NCBI RefSeq assembly: GCF_028867935.1
Contig: NZ_JAPQNS010000006.1
Span: 186,001-250,000 of the forward strand
Reading direction: 5' to 3'
DNA length: 64,000 nt
Source of the DNA: Flavobacterium sp. SUN052
Lineage (GTDB): Bacteria; Bacteroidota; Bacteroidia; Flavobacteriales; Flavobacteriaceae
Of the stretch, positions 18,244 to 26,681 are shown one piece after another. Position 1 is the first letter of the stretch. Each line of letters begins with the position of its first letter. The position numbers were made by a program, and so were the translations under genes. The notes under the pieces were generated by a model. That model did no database searches. It saw only the letters and a list, made by a program, of their open reading frames with translations, and was not told the origin of the DNA.

Positions 18244-18732
18244 TTACAGAATGGTTCTTGCGAGTACTAACCCCGCCCCCACCTGCACCAGTCCCCCCCA
18301 ATGCATTCGATTACGGAATCGTGTTAACACAACAGGTAGCGGAGTAGCACCTGGTCGGGTCGTTGTCGGGACCTGAGCATTGAGTAAATGGTGTGTTAAT
18401 TGCCGGAAAGCGGGTTTGATAATCAGAGCACTGTTGAGTAACAGCCCTAGACAAATCACCAGCCTACCCACTAGCCGCTCTGTGGCTGGCATTTGCCAGC
18501 CGGTTTGCAGCAGAAGAAAGGCGTTGCTCGCCAGTAGGATTAGCGTGCCGGTTTGCATTAGGCCCAACAGCCGTATTAATGGTGGCAGCAACCCCAACGC
18601 CTGCCCGAGGGCACGGTGGTGAAGCTGCCGCCAGAGCCACCGCTCTGTCACAATAGCTCCCACCAAGCCACCTGCCAGCAAAGACAACCCCAGCAGGTGG
18701 ATAAATACCCACAGCGATGAGAGCGTAAACAC
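18244..18732 (-). CDS. Small integral membrane protein, four predicted helices
   Basis: 162-aa hydrophobic protein with about four transmembrane segments (residues ~5-27, 45-72, 82-105 and 140-160) and a basic loop before the last helix. It resembles the general shape of DUF2269/CopD-like small membrane proteins, but I see no diagnostic residues. It lies 25 bp downstream of the gene ending at 18758 on the same strand and may be co-transcribed with it. Function unknown. Confidence 0.65.
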   Translation of the reverse strand: MFTLSSLWVFIHLLGLSLLAGGLVGAIVTERWLWRQLHHRALGQALGLLPPLIRLLGLMQTGTLILLASNAFLLLQTGWQMPATERLVGRLVICLGLLLNSALIIKPAFRQLTHHLLNAQVPTTTRPGATPLPVVLTRFRNRMHWGGLVQVGAGLVLARTIL

Positions 18733-18757
18733 AATAGAGGAGGGTTCCGAACTTAAC

Positions 18758-19444
18758 TTATTGAATCACAAACTCGGCGTCGCTGAGGCCCGTGTTGATC
18801 TGATAACTTTCAGCTTTTAGAGTGCCCGGTCCTGGGTTAAGCATGAATGGGAACTTAATACCACCAACCTCGCGATAGTCGCTGTACCGGGTTTCCTCAA
18901 CAATGGCTTGGCCGGGTGCATGTAATTTCACCTTCAGGCCAGTCTGGGTGTCGTAAAATGTGCTCCAAGTGCTGCCATCGGGCATGGTGTGGGTCAGTTT
19001 GTAGGCCTCTTTGCCCTCTACCATCTCTTTGCCCGCCAGCGTGGTCTTTACTCCCCGATCCGCTAAGTGCAACTCGGGCATGAGCATATTGGTCAGCATC
19101 ATACGGTCCATTGCGGAACGAGTTAGGGTAGATTTTTTGCCTCCCACGGTGACCGATGCCTCCTTACCGTCGGTGATATATTTATACATGACCTGGCCTT
19201 GGGGAGTACTCGATGTAATGGCCAATTTCATTGGAGCCTTGTATAGGATGACCGTCGGAAAAGAAGCACCGTTGTTCCCTGAAGCCGCTTTCCAGGTGAA
19301 GTCTTTCATACTCAGGAGCGCCTTTTTTCCGCCGATGGCTTTATAGTAAGCATTCAGCACCTGGTCGGCAGTGGTCAGGTTTTGGGCGTGGGCCGATACC
19401 CAGAGGGCAGGTACGAGGAGCAGGGAAAGTAGAAAATTTTTCAT
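18758..19444 (-). CDS. Exported outer-membrane lipoprotein-sorting-like protein
   Basis: 228-aa periplasmic protein with a signal peptide (MKNFLLSLLLVPALWVSAHA) and a LolA/LolB-like half-barrel pattern: the ADQVLNAYYKAIGGKKALLS start is typical of Bacteroidota proteins of this type. GKEAYKLTHTMPDGS and TYYD-like segments (STFYDTQTGLKVKL) follow, then YSDYREVGGIKFPF. It binds lipid-like ligands by analogy; the actual cargo is unknown. The ATG at 19444 is chosen because it starts the signal peptide; the frame is open for 55 more codons upstream through a region with two CCCGGACAA repeats. Confidence 0.75.
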   Translation of the reverse strand: MKNFLLSLLLVPALWVSAHAQNLTTADQVLNAYYKAIGGKKALLSMKDFTWKAASGNNGASFPTVILYKAPMKLAITSSTPQGQVMYKYITDGKEASVTVGGKKSTLTRSAMDRMMLTNMLMPELHLADRGVKTTLAGKEMVEGKEAYKLTHTMPDGSTWSTFYDTQTGLKVKLHAPGQAIVEETRYSDYREVGGIKFPFMLNPGPGTLKAESYQINTGLSDAEFVIQ

Positions 19445-19574
19445 GGCTATAGTTTGGTTAAACAGGAATATCAAAACAGGCCCGAAGACCTGTACCAAAC
19501 TTAGCCTAGTTATGCCTGGACAGCCCAAAAAAATACCCGGACAAAAACCCGGACAATTCGTAATTAATTGATAG

Positions 19575-22310
19575 TTAGATGTTTGTAAATGAATCGCCCA
19601 AGTTAGCACCTTCGGGTAACCCCGCTTTCTTACGGATTCGGTAGCGGGTCTTAACGACCGTGTCGGCCGAGACCCCCAGCATATTGGCCATTTCTTTGGT
19701 AGAGAGATTCAGCCGGCTCAGGCATACCAACCGGATTTCGGCTGGGGTAAGTGTGGGGAAGGTAGCCCGCAGCCGCATTAGATAATTGGGATAGGCACGC
19801 TCGAAAAGTTGGCGAAACCGCTCCCAGCCATCCTCCGTTAGAATGGATTGGTGCATCAGTTCGGCTAAGCGGGGTAATGTCTCGGCTGACTTCGACTCAA
19901 GGTTGCTGTCCCGAGCCTGTTGAAGAAGCGTCAGTTGCTCAGTTCTGGACCGGGCGTCCAGCACCAGCCGAGCCAGTTGCTGCTCCGCTTCGCGTCGGCG
20001 TTTGCGTTGATAACCGATATAGAATAGTGCGCTTAGGGCTACCAATAACAACAGGCCCAGAGCCGTATACTGAAGCCACACCGCCATCTTTCGATCGGCG
20101 TCTATCTGATGTAGTTTGTCCTGGTAAGCTTCGGCTTCGAGTTTCTCCTGCTTCTGGCGGAAGATGCGGCTTTCGTTGTTCTGGCGTCGTTTCTCCTCCA
20201 GACGGTTGGCGAGTTGGGTGTAGTAAAGGGCTTGTTTTAGATCGCCCCGATGCTGGTAAACCTCGCCCAGACTAGCGAACAGCGGAATTAGAGCCAGACT
20301 ATCAACCTCCGGAACCAGCATATCCACTGGTTTGTAGATAGCAACAGCTCGCTGTAAGCTTGGAAATGCCTTGTCGTATTGTTTTAGTTCCAGATAAACT
20401 TGGGCCAACGGAACGATGGCTTTGAAGGCCGACACTCGGTTGTTGTCTTGCTGGGCAACGGTAAGGGCTTGTTCCAGATACGGGAGGGCAGAGGCCCATT
20501 TACCCTGTTTGCTCAACGCAACGCCAATGTTGCCATAGCTGACACCCGCTTCAACGGGGCACTTATTGGCTTTAGCGAACGCGTAAGCCTGCCGATAAAA
20601 CGTTTCTGCCTGCTTCAGTTGTCCCGTGTGCAAATAGTAGGCCCCTAAGTCATCCTGAAAGTGCCACTTGTAAAATGTATAGCCACGGGGATCTTCTATA
20701 ATAAGGGGATTTTGGGGTTTGAAATCCAGTAGTGGATGCGCACATCGGTTGCCCAGTGTAGCTACGCGTCGCAGCATTTCGTATTCTTCAATCTGAAAAA
20801 AATACATACTCATCCACCAGAGATGGCGTGTGAGGTCATACGTGGTTCCATGATACTGGTGGAGGACCGATAACGGCAGCTTTTCCAGGAGGTTAAGCCC
20901 CTTTACGGCTCCCTCATAGACCAGTCTACGTCGGGTTCGATGGTCTATGCTGGTGGGGTGTTCAAGAATCAGTTTGCACCACGCCAGCCAGCAAATGCCC
21001 TCCTCGGCCCGTAAATCGTTTTGATGAGAATACGCCCGGATAGCCGCTAAGGAATCTAAAATATCATCGTGACTATGTCCCCCGTTTTCTCTGAGATACG
21101 GCTGATTCCGGGCCCAGAAAACGCGAAGAAACGTGGCCGATTTGGAGTCTTGCGCGACAGACCGCATGAACCGATAATCGGCTAAAAAAGAGGAATGTCG
21201 GGCAGGGTTCTGGATGGAGTCATATAACCTACGCCAATGGTTGGTAAAGTAGTTGTCCATCACGGCGAAGCGTTCATCAGGCGCCAATTGTCGGAACCGC
21301 TCCCGGTCGAATTGGTAGGCTTTATCATACCGTTTAAGCTGGAAATGTTCCTCCGAAAATTGGCCTGAATTTAACTGCTCTGCATTAGCTGTTCGGGCAA
21401 GGGCTATGGCTCGTTTTACATACGGTTCGGCAGCGGCTACGTTGCCCTGTTGTTGTAACACAACCCCAATATTGCTGTAGCTGACATCCTGTCGGAGCTG
21501 GTCATTCTGCGATCGGGCAAACGCATACGCTTCTTGATACAGGACCAGGGCCTGTTTCAAATCGCCCAAACGCAGGTGGCACGAGCCTGACAAATTCAAC
21601 AACTCCCATTTATAAAATCGGTATCCATAGGCGTGCCCTTCCATCGTATCCAACTGTGGATGAGCAAGCCGGTTGCCCAACGCAGCGATTCGCCGGGCTA
21701 ACTCGTATTCTTCAATCCGAAAAAAATACATACTCATCCACCAGAGGTGATGCGTAATGTCATAGATAGCCCGGTGGTACTGATGCGCAACAGATACGGG
21801 TAGCTGTTCGAGCAGGGCCATTCCCTGAAGCGCTCCGTCATATGCCAGCCTCTGACGTTGCCTGACAACCATTGGCCCCCTATGCTCCAGAACAGCCTTG
21901 CACCACGCCAGCCACAAGACACCCTCCTCAGCCTGGAGATGATGCTCGTGAGCATACACCCTGATAGCGGCTAAGGAGTCAATGACTGCTTGTTGCTGCT
22001 TTCTAGTATAGACTGCCCAGTAGAAATCGAAAAGTTGCTGATTCCGGCACCAGAATCCCCGGAGTAAACATCTGGTTTTTGGGTCTTTGGCGACAGACCG
22101 CATGAATCGGTATTCCGCCAGGCGGGCCGATTGTCGAGCGGGTTGCATGATTGAGTCGTAAAACTCCCACCAATGTTGGGTCATGTACTCGTTCGTAAAC
22201 GAAAAGCGCTCCTCAGGTACCATACGCTGAAACGTCGCGCGGTCGAGTTGGGCAAAAAGTAGCGTCGAGTTAAAGAGCAGAAGGCAAAGAATCGTCCAGC
22301 GGGTAAGCAT
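19575..22310 (-). CDS. TPR sensor with transmembrane anchor and C-terminal LuxR-type helix-turn-helix, internally duplicated
   Basis: 911-aa regulator. Signal/anchor at 1-20; a periplasmic part with tetratricopeptide-like helices; a transmembrane helix at about 743-766; a coiled coil; and a LuxR-type DNA-binding helix at about 853-900 (LTPAEIRLVCLSRLNLSTKE, then MLGVSADTVVKTRYRIRKK). The N-terminal ~290 residues (22-310) occur twice: residues 334-625 repeat them, e.g. PEERF/PDERF, WWMSMYFFRIEEYE/WWMSMYFFQIEEYE, SYSNIGVVLQQQGN/SYGNIGVALSKQGK. Such membrane-anchored TPR-LuxR proteins are common in Bacteroidota and are thought to couple envelope signals to transcription. The targets are unknown; the closest gene is the lipoprotein-sorting-like gene 130 bp downstream. 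Confidence 0.85.
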   Translation of the reverse strand: MLTRWTILCLLLFNSTLLFAQLDRATFQRMVPEERFSFTNEYMTQHWWEFYDSIMQPARQSARLAEYRFMRSVAKDPKTRCLLRGFWCRNQQLFDFYWAVYTRKQQQAVIDSLAAIRVYAHEHHLQAEEGVLWLAWCKAVLEHRGPMVVRQRQRLAYDGALQGMALLEQLPVSVAHQYHRAIYDITHHLWWMSMYFFRIEEYELARRIAALGNRLAHPQLDTMEGHAYGYRFYKWELLNLSGSCHLRLGDLKQALVLYQEAYAFARSQNDQLRQDVSYSNIGVVLQQQGNVAAAEPYVKRAIALARTANAEQLNSGQFSEEHFQLKRYDKAYQFDRERFRQLAPDERFAVMDNYFTNHWRRLYDSIQNPARHSSFLADYRFMRSVAQDSKSATFLRVFWARNQPYLRENGGHSHDDILDSLAAIRAYSHQNDLRAEEGICWLAWCKLILEHPTSIDHRTRRRLVYEGAVKGLNLLEKLPLSVLHQYHGTTYDLTRHLWWMSMYFFQIEEYEMLRRVATLGNRCAHPLLDFKPQNPLIIEDPRGYTFYKWHFQDDLGAYYLHTGQLKQAETFYRQAYAFAKANKCPVEAGVSYGNIGVALSKQGKWASALPYLEQALTVAQQDNNRVSAFKAIVPLAQVYLELKQYDKAFPSLQRAVAIYKPVDMLVPEVDSLALIPLFASLGEVYQHRGDLKQALYYTQLANRLEEKRRQNNESRIFRQKQEKLEAEAYQDKLHQIDADRKMAVWLQYTALGLLLLVALSALFYIGYQRKRRREAEQQLARLVLDARSRTEQLTLLQQARDSNLESKSAETLPRLAELMHQSILTEDGWERFRQLFERAYPNYLMRLRATFPTLTPAEIRLVCLSRLNLSTKEMANMLGVSADTVVKTRYRIRKKAGLPEGANLGDSFTNI
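20436..21311 (-). repeat. Second copy of internal protein duplication
   Basis: Encodes residues about 334-625 of the TPR-LuxR protein. It aligns along its whole length with 21381-22247 at the protein level, with a small insertion around KPQNPLIIEDPRG. Confidence 0.8.
21381..22247 (-). repeat. First copy of internal protein duplication
   Basis: Encodes residues about 22-310 of the TPR-LuxR protein. The DNA has diverged but landmark blocks are kept in order (RFMRSVA, AAIRVYAH, LWLAWCK, WWMSMYFF, LGNRLAHP). Confidence 0.8.
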
Positions 22311-22610
22311 TGGCAGGATAACAATCAGCAGAAGATGAATGGGTTAAATACTTAAGTAAATCAAGTGTAAATATACTTTCACTGAGCTGTTTAGCTATAA
22401 AATATCCAACATTATTTACATACTTTATTGTTAGTAAGTTTTATTTTGTCTCAGACTAGCTCAAATGCGCTTTAAGTCACTCGCCCGCTGTCAGTGCCAG
22501 GATAGACGCATTGGGGTATTCCTTCTTGGGATAATTTGCTTCAACTAGTGTCATTGGTGAGAAGTACAACGAAACTATCTTGTGCTTGTATTCCTGAAAA
22601 CCCCAAGACT
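22311..22610. other. Divergent intergenic region
   Basis: 300 bp between the TPR-LuxR gene (minus) and a serine hydrolase (plus). AT-rich near 22360-22440, as expected for back-to-back promoters, but I find no convincing TAnnTTTG element, hairpin or small gene. Confidence 0.4.
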
Positions 22611-23915
22611 ATGTACCGTTCCGTATGCACCCTGTTTCTGCTCATTGCCGCTAGCATCGGCTCTACTATATCACAGGCCCAATCAAAAATCCTGACAGAA
22701 GCTGCTCCGGCAGCAGGTGGTTTTTCGGCCGCTCGCCTTGCCCGACTGGATTCTAGTATGAGTTACTGGGTCAAACAGAAATGGGTGAACGGCTCTGTGG
22801 TCTTGATAGCCCGTCATGGCAAAATTGTTTTCTACAAAGCGCAGGGATATAATGATCCAACTACCAAAGCACCGCTCGACAAGACCGGAATATTTCGGGG
22901 AGCCTCTCAAACCAAAGCGCTCACAACGGTAGCCATCATGATGCTGTGGGAGGAAGGGAGATTTTCGCTTGATGATCCGGTTTCAAAGTTCATTCCGACC
23001 TTCGCTAATCAAAAAGTGCTGGCTTCGTTCAATCCCAAAGATACCACCTACACAACCGTTCCCGCTACACGTTCGGTCACCATTCGCGATCTGCTGACCC
23101 ATACATCGGGCCTGGGTTACCCGGCTATTGGTCCTCTGGCAGAAAGTGCCATTTATGCCAAAGGCAATATGACGGGAGGAGTTGGCGTGAAGGGGCAAAC
23201 GTTGTCCGACGCCATTACCCGCCTGGGCAACCTGCCGCTCTTTTTTCACCCTGGCGAACAATGGAAATACGGGTTGAATATGGATGTGTTGGGGTATTTG
23301 ATTGAGAAGTGGTCCGGCTTATCACTAGAGGATTTTTTTCTGAAGCGGATATGTCAACCTCTGGGTATGAAAGATACCTATTTTAACGTGCCACCCGAAA
23401 AAGGCTCCCGACTGGTCAACTTTTTTCTCGGCGATTCAACCGGACGAATCCAGAAGCAGACTGCGGTTTTTGGTGGAGCGCTCGACATGAACTACCCGCT
23501 CCTAAAACATGACTATTTTTCGGGTGGTGGCGGTTTGTCAACTACCATTTATGACTATGCTGTTTTTCTACAGATGCTGTTAAATGGCGGGGAGTACAAC
23601 GGGGTGCGGCTGTTGGCGCGTAATACGGTGCGCCTGATGACCATGAATCAGATTGGCGACCTAAGCCCTAATGTTGGGGATCATGCCAGCGACAATAAAT
23701 TTGGGTTTGGCTTTCTGGTGATTTCAGAAAATGGCAGCCGGTTTACCCCCAGCCAGGCCGGTACTTACTCCTGGGGCGGGGTGTTCTCCACCTCGTATTG
23801 GGTTGATCCTAAAGAGGATATGCTGGTGTTAATTTATCGCCAAATGTGGGGGCCGTATGTGGCCAATACCGACAAAGCCTTCAAGCCCTTGGTGTACCAG
23901 GCAATCAATGATTGA
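22611..23915 (+). CDS. Serine hydrolase, beta-lactamase/class C family
   Basis: Third serine hydrolase of this fold in the window, 434 aa. Signal peptide MYRSVCTLFLLIAASIGSTI followed by SQAQ; nucleophile motif SQTK at residues 99-102; KYGLN as Tyr-x-Asn-like motif; and WGGVFSTSYWV at the place of the third box. This arrangement matches the class C-like esterase/beta-lactamase group (EstB type). The ATG at 22611 fits the signal peptide; the open frame begins 25 codons earlier. It is the only plus-strand gene in the first 26 kb and stands alone, so it has its own promoter opposite the TPR-LuxR gene, which could be its regulator (inference from position only). Confidence 0.85.
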   Translation: MYRSVCTLFLLIAASIGSTISQAQSKILTEAAPAAGGFSAARLARLDSSMSYWVKQKWVNGSVVLIARHGKIVFYKAQGYNDPTTKAPLDKTGIFRGASQTKALTTVAIMMLWEEGRFSLDDPVSKFIPTFANQKVLASFNPKDTTYTTVPATRSVTIRDLLTHTSGLGYPAIGPLAESAIYAKGNMTGGVGVKGQTLSDAITRLGNLPLFFHPGEQWKYGLNMDVLGYLIEKWSGLSLEDFFLKRICQPLGMKDTYFNVPPEKGSRLVNFFLGDSTGRIQKQTAVFGGALDMNYPLLKHDYFSGGGGLSTTIYDYAVFLQMLLNGGEYNGVRLLARNTVRLMTMNQIGDLSPNVGDHASDNKFGFGFLVISENGSRFTPSQAGTYSWGGVFSTSYWVDPKEDMLVLIYRQMWGPYVANTDKAFKPLVYQAIND

Positions 23916-24021
23916 TTAGGAAGTAGAGCTAATTCCCACCTCTTACAACGTATCCGTCAACGGCTCTATACGATCAAGCCCTGACAACTTATTTAGAAAG
24001 CTACCCAGTTCCCATCCTTAG

Positions 24022-25671
24022 CTACTTCGCTACCTTGTAAACTTTTGAGGGATTGGCATCGAGTTGGATGAGGTAAATCCCCGAACTCCATCGCGAGGTG
24101 TCTATCGAATGCTGTTTTTTGGCCACTGAAATCCGGTCAACTAGTTTACCCGTCAGGTCGTAAACCGTGAAGCCGGTTGGGTTCGGACTTTTCAGGGTTA
24201 ATAGATTGGACACGGGATTAGGGTAAACAACAGCCTCGGCGTTTGTAAGCGCATTGTCAACACCTAAAATGCCAACTGTGATTACATTGGAAGTCAGGCT
24301 ATTGAACCCCCGTTGACGGATTCTGAAATTGGTAACCTGGCCAAGTGGTAATCTATTCACAAACCTGTAGGTGTATGAAAACGAATTCGTTGATTTAAGT
24401 TGCTCGAACGAAGTCCACGTTTTCCCTTCGTTCAAACTGTGGTCCACCGTGAATGAATCGTCGATCGAATCATAGTTTGTTTGCCAGGCCAATTCCAGGC
24501 TATCTTTCTGAATCGTGTAGGACAACGTCATCACCGGACATTCATTGAGCAATTTTCGGCCTTCTAAATGAACCAATGTGGCATTGACGGCATCCCTACT
24601 TTTCAGACTCCATAACGAGCTAACGTATGGGTATTCACCAGACATAACATACGTGTTATCGGTGTCGTGACTGGCCCCAAAAACATGGCCCAGCTCGTGG
24701 GTAAATAACCATCTCGATTGACTGTATCCTAAGAAGCCTTTCATGAACAGGGTACCCATTTTCTGCTCGTTCTGCGCTCCTCCTCCCACGCCCCAAGTGA
24801 GTTTGTCGATCTCGGTAGCTCCGTAGTTTATTCCACTTATGCCGGCTATAATCAGCGACTTATAGCGTTGCCATTCGGGCGGTTTTTCGTAGCCATTATG
24901 AAAGCTGCCCCAAATCGCAAACATATTTTGGCGATTATCTACAGTCCAGGGTGAGGTAGTGGGAGTGGTGTAAATGAATTGGCCAATTGCCCTGAAAACA
25001 ATATTCCCATTAAAAACGTAAGGCCCCCATATTTCCTGCGCTGCCGCTAATTTCAGGAGATTGTCGGCTTCAACGGCACCCGCGTCTTGCTTGAAAAACT
25101 GGTAATGGGCGTAATCACAAACAAAGCCCATCGGAAACTCAACACAACCGCTGGCTAATCGGGCGTTGCGGTTGGCCGCCAAAATAGACGTGTCGCCGGT
25201 TGGTTTAGTATAGCCGCAAAACCGGGTGATTGCGCTGTCGGGCGTTATGTTTTGGTAAGAAAACAACGAGTCGGAGGTTTGCTCGATGGTATAGAACTGG
25301 CCATGTTCAACCATCAGCAAGCTATGAAACCGTTTGTTGATGGTTGCCAAATAGTATGTCCCATTCCTGGTAGAAGCTTCAAAAAAGCCCACCGTACTGG
25401 GTATTGGCCCCTCCGATGTAAGTATCGTATCATATTGCTTGATAGGGCTGGGTTTGAGCAAGACCTGAATCGTTTTGTTTGGCAGCTCAAGGCGAATCCG
25501 ACGACTGAAATCCTGACCAGTCTGCTTAATTCTTCCGTGCCCAAAGGGTTGATTAGTACCTGTTTTTGCTATTTTCTCAGGCACAAACTGAATGGTTGTC
25601 TGTGCCTGAGAAAACAACGAAATCAGTAGTAAAACAGACGCTATTGCAAGGAATCGTTTCAGTAAGTACAC
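24022..25671 (-). CDS. Secreted metzincin metalloprotease (reprolysin-like) with T9SS sorting domain
   Basis: 549-aa zinc protease. Signal peptide 1-23. The metzincin motif HELGHVFGASHD is at residues 325-336 and the Met-turn YVMSG at 341-345. Like reprolysin/M12B enzymes, it has a long N-terminal region (25-170) that may act as a propeptide, with Cys residues at FCGY and SGCVEF that could serve a switch or disulfide. A fibronectin-like stretch (410-465) is followed by a type A T9SS sorting domain from about NALTNAEAVVYPNPVSNLL. It should be secreted and degrade extracellular protein. It converges with the serine hydrolase at 22611-23915. Confidence 0.88.
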   Translation of the reverse strand: MYLLKRFLAIASVLLLISLFSQAQTTIQFVPEKIAKTGTNQPFGHGRIKQTGQDFSRRIRLELPNKTIQVLLKPSPIKQYDTILTSEGPIPSTVGFFEASTRNGTYYLATINKRFHSLLMVEHGQFYTIEQTSDSLFSYQNITPDSAITRFCGYTKPTGDTSILAANRNARLASGCVEFPMGFVCDYAHYQFFKQDAGAVEADNLLKLAAAQEIWGPYVFNGNIVFRAIGQFIYTTPTTSPWTVDNRQNMFAIWGSFHNGYEKPPEWQRYKSLIIAGISGINYGATEIDKLTWGVGGGAQNEQKMGTLFMKGFLGYSQSRWLFTHELGHVFGASHDTDNTYVMSGEYPYVSSLWSLKSRDAVNATLVHLEGRKLLNECPVMTLSYTIQKDSLELAWQTNYDSIDDSFTVDHSLNEGKTWTSFEQLKSTNSFSYTYRFVNRLPLGQVTNFRIRQRGFNSLTSNVITVGILGVDNALTNAEAVVYPNPVSNLLTLKSPNPTGFTVYDLTGKLVDRISVAKKQHSIDTSRWSSGIYLIQLDANPSKVYKVAK

Positions 25672-25734
25672 CGTAATTTAAGTTAGTTAAGGAGGGATGA
25701 GTACTTGGCCTGTTTTCATAGCGTAATGTTGGAC

Positions 25735-26202
25735 TCAACTTTCTAACTCAAACATCGCTTCTATTTCCACGGATATATTGCCGGGTAGCGACCCCATTCC
25801 TACGGCGCTACGCACACCAATGCCGTGCTCTTCGCCCCAGATTTGCGCAAAGAGTTCGCTACAGCCGTTGATTACTTTCGGGTGTTCCTCAAAGTCGGCT
25901 ACGCAGTTCACCATGCCCAGAATTTTGACTACCTGCTTTATGCGGTTCAGGCTCCCCAGCTTGGCCTTAAGAGTCGATAAAATAGCCAGACCCGTTTGTT
26001 GTGCAGCCTCTTTGCCAAAAGCCATATCAACTTCTTCGCCGATTCGGCCCGTCATCAGGCTGTCGTCGGGCATGTAGGGTCCGTGGCCCGACACATAGAT
26101 AAAATTACCCACAATCAGGCATGGTTTGTAGACGCCTTTGGGTGCGGGGGCAGGGGGTAACTGAAGGTTGAGTGCGTTAAATTTTTCGTCGGGTGTTGTC
26201 AT
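25735..26202 (-). CDS. RidA family protein (YjgF/YER057c/UK114)
   Basis: 155-aa cytoplasmic protein of the RidA superfamily, whose founding members hydrolyse reactive enamine/imine intermediates. It carries the family landmarks GNFIYVSGHGP, TGRIGEEVD, QTGLAILSTLKAKLG and, near the end, GVGVRSAVGMGSLPG-like residues (GIGVRSAVGMGSLP); the usual Arg of the RidA active site appears as this Arg. Longer than the 130-aa core family and closer to the YjgH/Rid4-7-like subgroups, so deaminase activity is uncertain. The start is the ATG at 26202 (MTTPDEKF), preferred over the in-frame ATG eight codons upstream. Confidence 0.85.
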   Translation of the reverse strand: MTTPDEKFNALNLQLPPAPAPKGVYKPCLIVGNFIYVSGHGPYMPDDSLMTGRIGEEVDMAFGKEAAQQTGLAILSTLKAKLGSLNRIKQVVKILGMVNCVADFEEHPKVINGCSELFAQIWGEEHGIGVRSAVGMGSLPGNISVEIEAMFELES

Positions 26203-26239
26203 GTTGTAAAAAATTGATTGGAACACAGATTTTATTGAT

Positions 26240-26337
26240 AGAACACGGATTGGACGAATTCAAACGGATTTCTTTTGGAAGGGCATCAGTACTATTTTGT
26301 CTGTGCTAAGCCGCGCGATCCGTATAATCCGTGTTCT
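26240..26337. repeat. Imperfect inverted repeat upstream of the RidA gene
   Basis: 12-bp perfect outer arms AGAACACGGATT (26240-26251) and AATCCGTGTTCT (26326-26337) with further partly paired ACGGATT/ATCCGT blocks inside. It shares the CGGATT-type core with the repeat at 53097-53179, pointing to one dispersed family. Confidence 0.6.
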
Positions 26338-26395
26338 CATTCTTTATACCGGTGCCAAAGTCGTAGTTTTTTTACAAAATAGGCCGCTAACCCAT

Positions 26396-26425
26396 AAAAA
26401 AACCCCTGCTCACATAGAACAGAGG
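26396..26425 (-). terminator. Orphan intrinsic terminator (minus strand)
   Basis: Minus-strand stem of nine pairs with two G-U pairs (plus-strand arms CCCCTGCTC and GAACAGAGG, five-base loop), followed by seven T. It lies 11 bases beyond the stop of a 44-codon reading frame, with no other gene upstream to end. Confidence 0.5.
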
Positions 26426-26436
26426 TCTGGTCTGGG

Positions 26437-26571
26437 TTAGGGAGAGAGGTAAAGATAATAGTGGGTAAAAACGATACTCGGTAAGTCTGTTCGCGCTAGT
26501 TTGTTGGGTTGGGTAATCAGAAAAGGTAATAAATCGCCGAAAACACGATCAAGATACTTATTGAGTTTCAT
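26437..26571 (-). CDS. Candidate small protein, 44 aa, or small RNA
   Basis: Open frame starting MKLNKYLDRVFGDLLPF and ending YYLYLSP, placed in the otherwise empty gap between the RidA gene and the macroglobulin gene. GGAG sits a few bases before the ATG, and TATTTTTTG just upstream is close to, but one base off, the TAnnTTTG promoter element. The stop is followed at once by a good terminator. Those three signs together suggest a real short transcript; whether it is translated is open. No family recognised. Confidence 0.3.
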   Translation of the reverse strand: MKLNKYLDRVFGDLLPFLITQPNKLARTDLPSIVFTHYYLYLSP

Positions 26572-26681
26572 AACTCCAAAAAATACTTAGGTACTGATAC
26601 GGTAATGCTTCGGTCGCTCTTGCACAGACCACATCATTTGCGCAACTTTCCGCGTTATTCGTCCTGACTATTCCTTCATTC

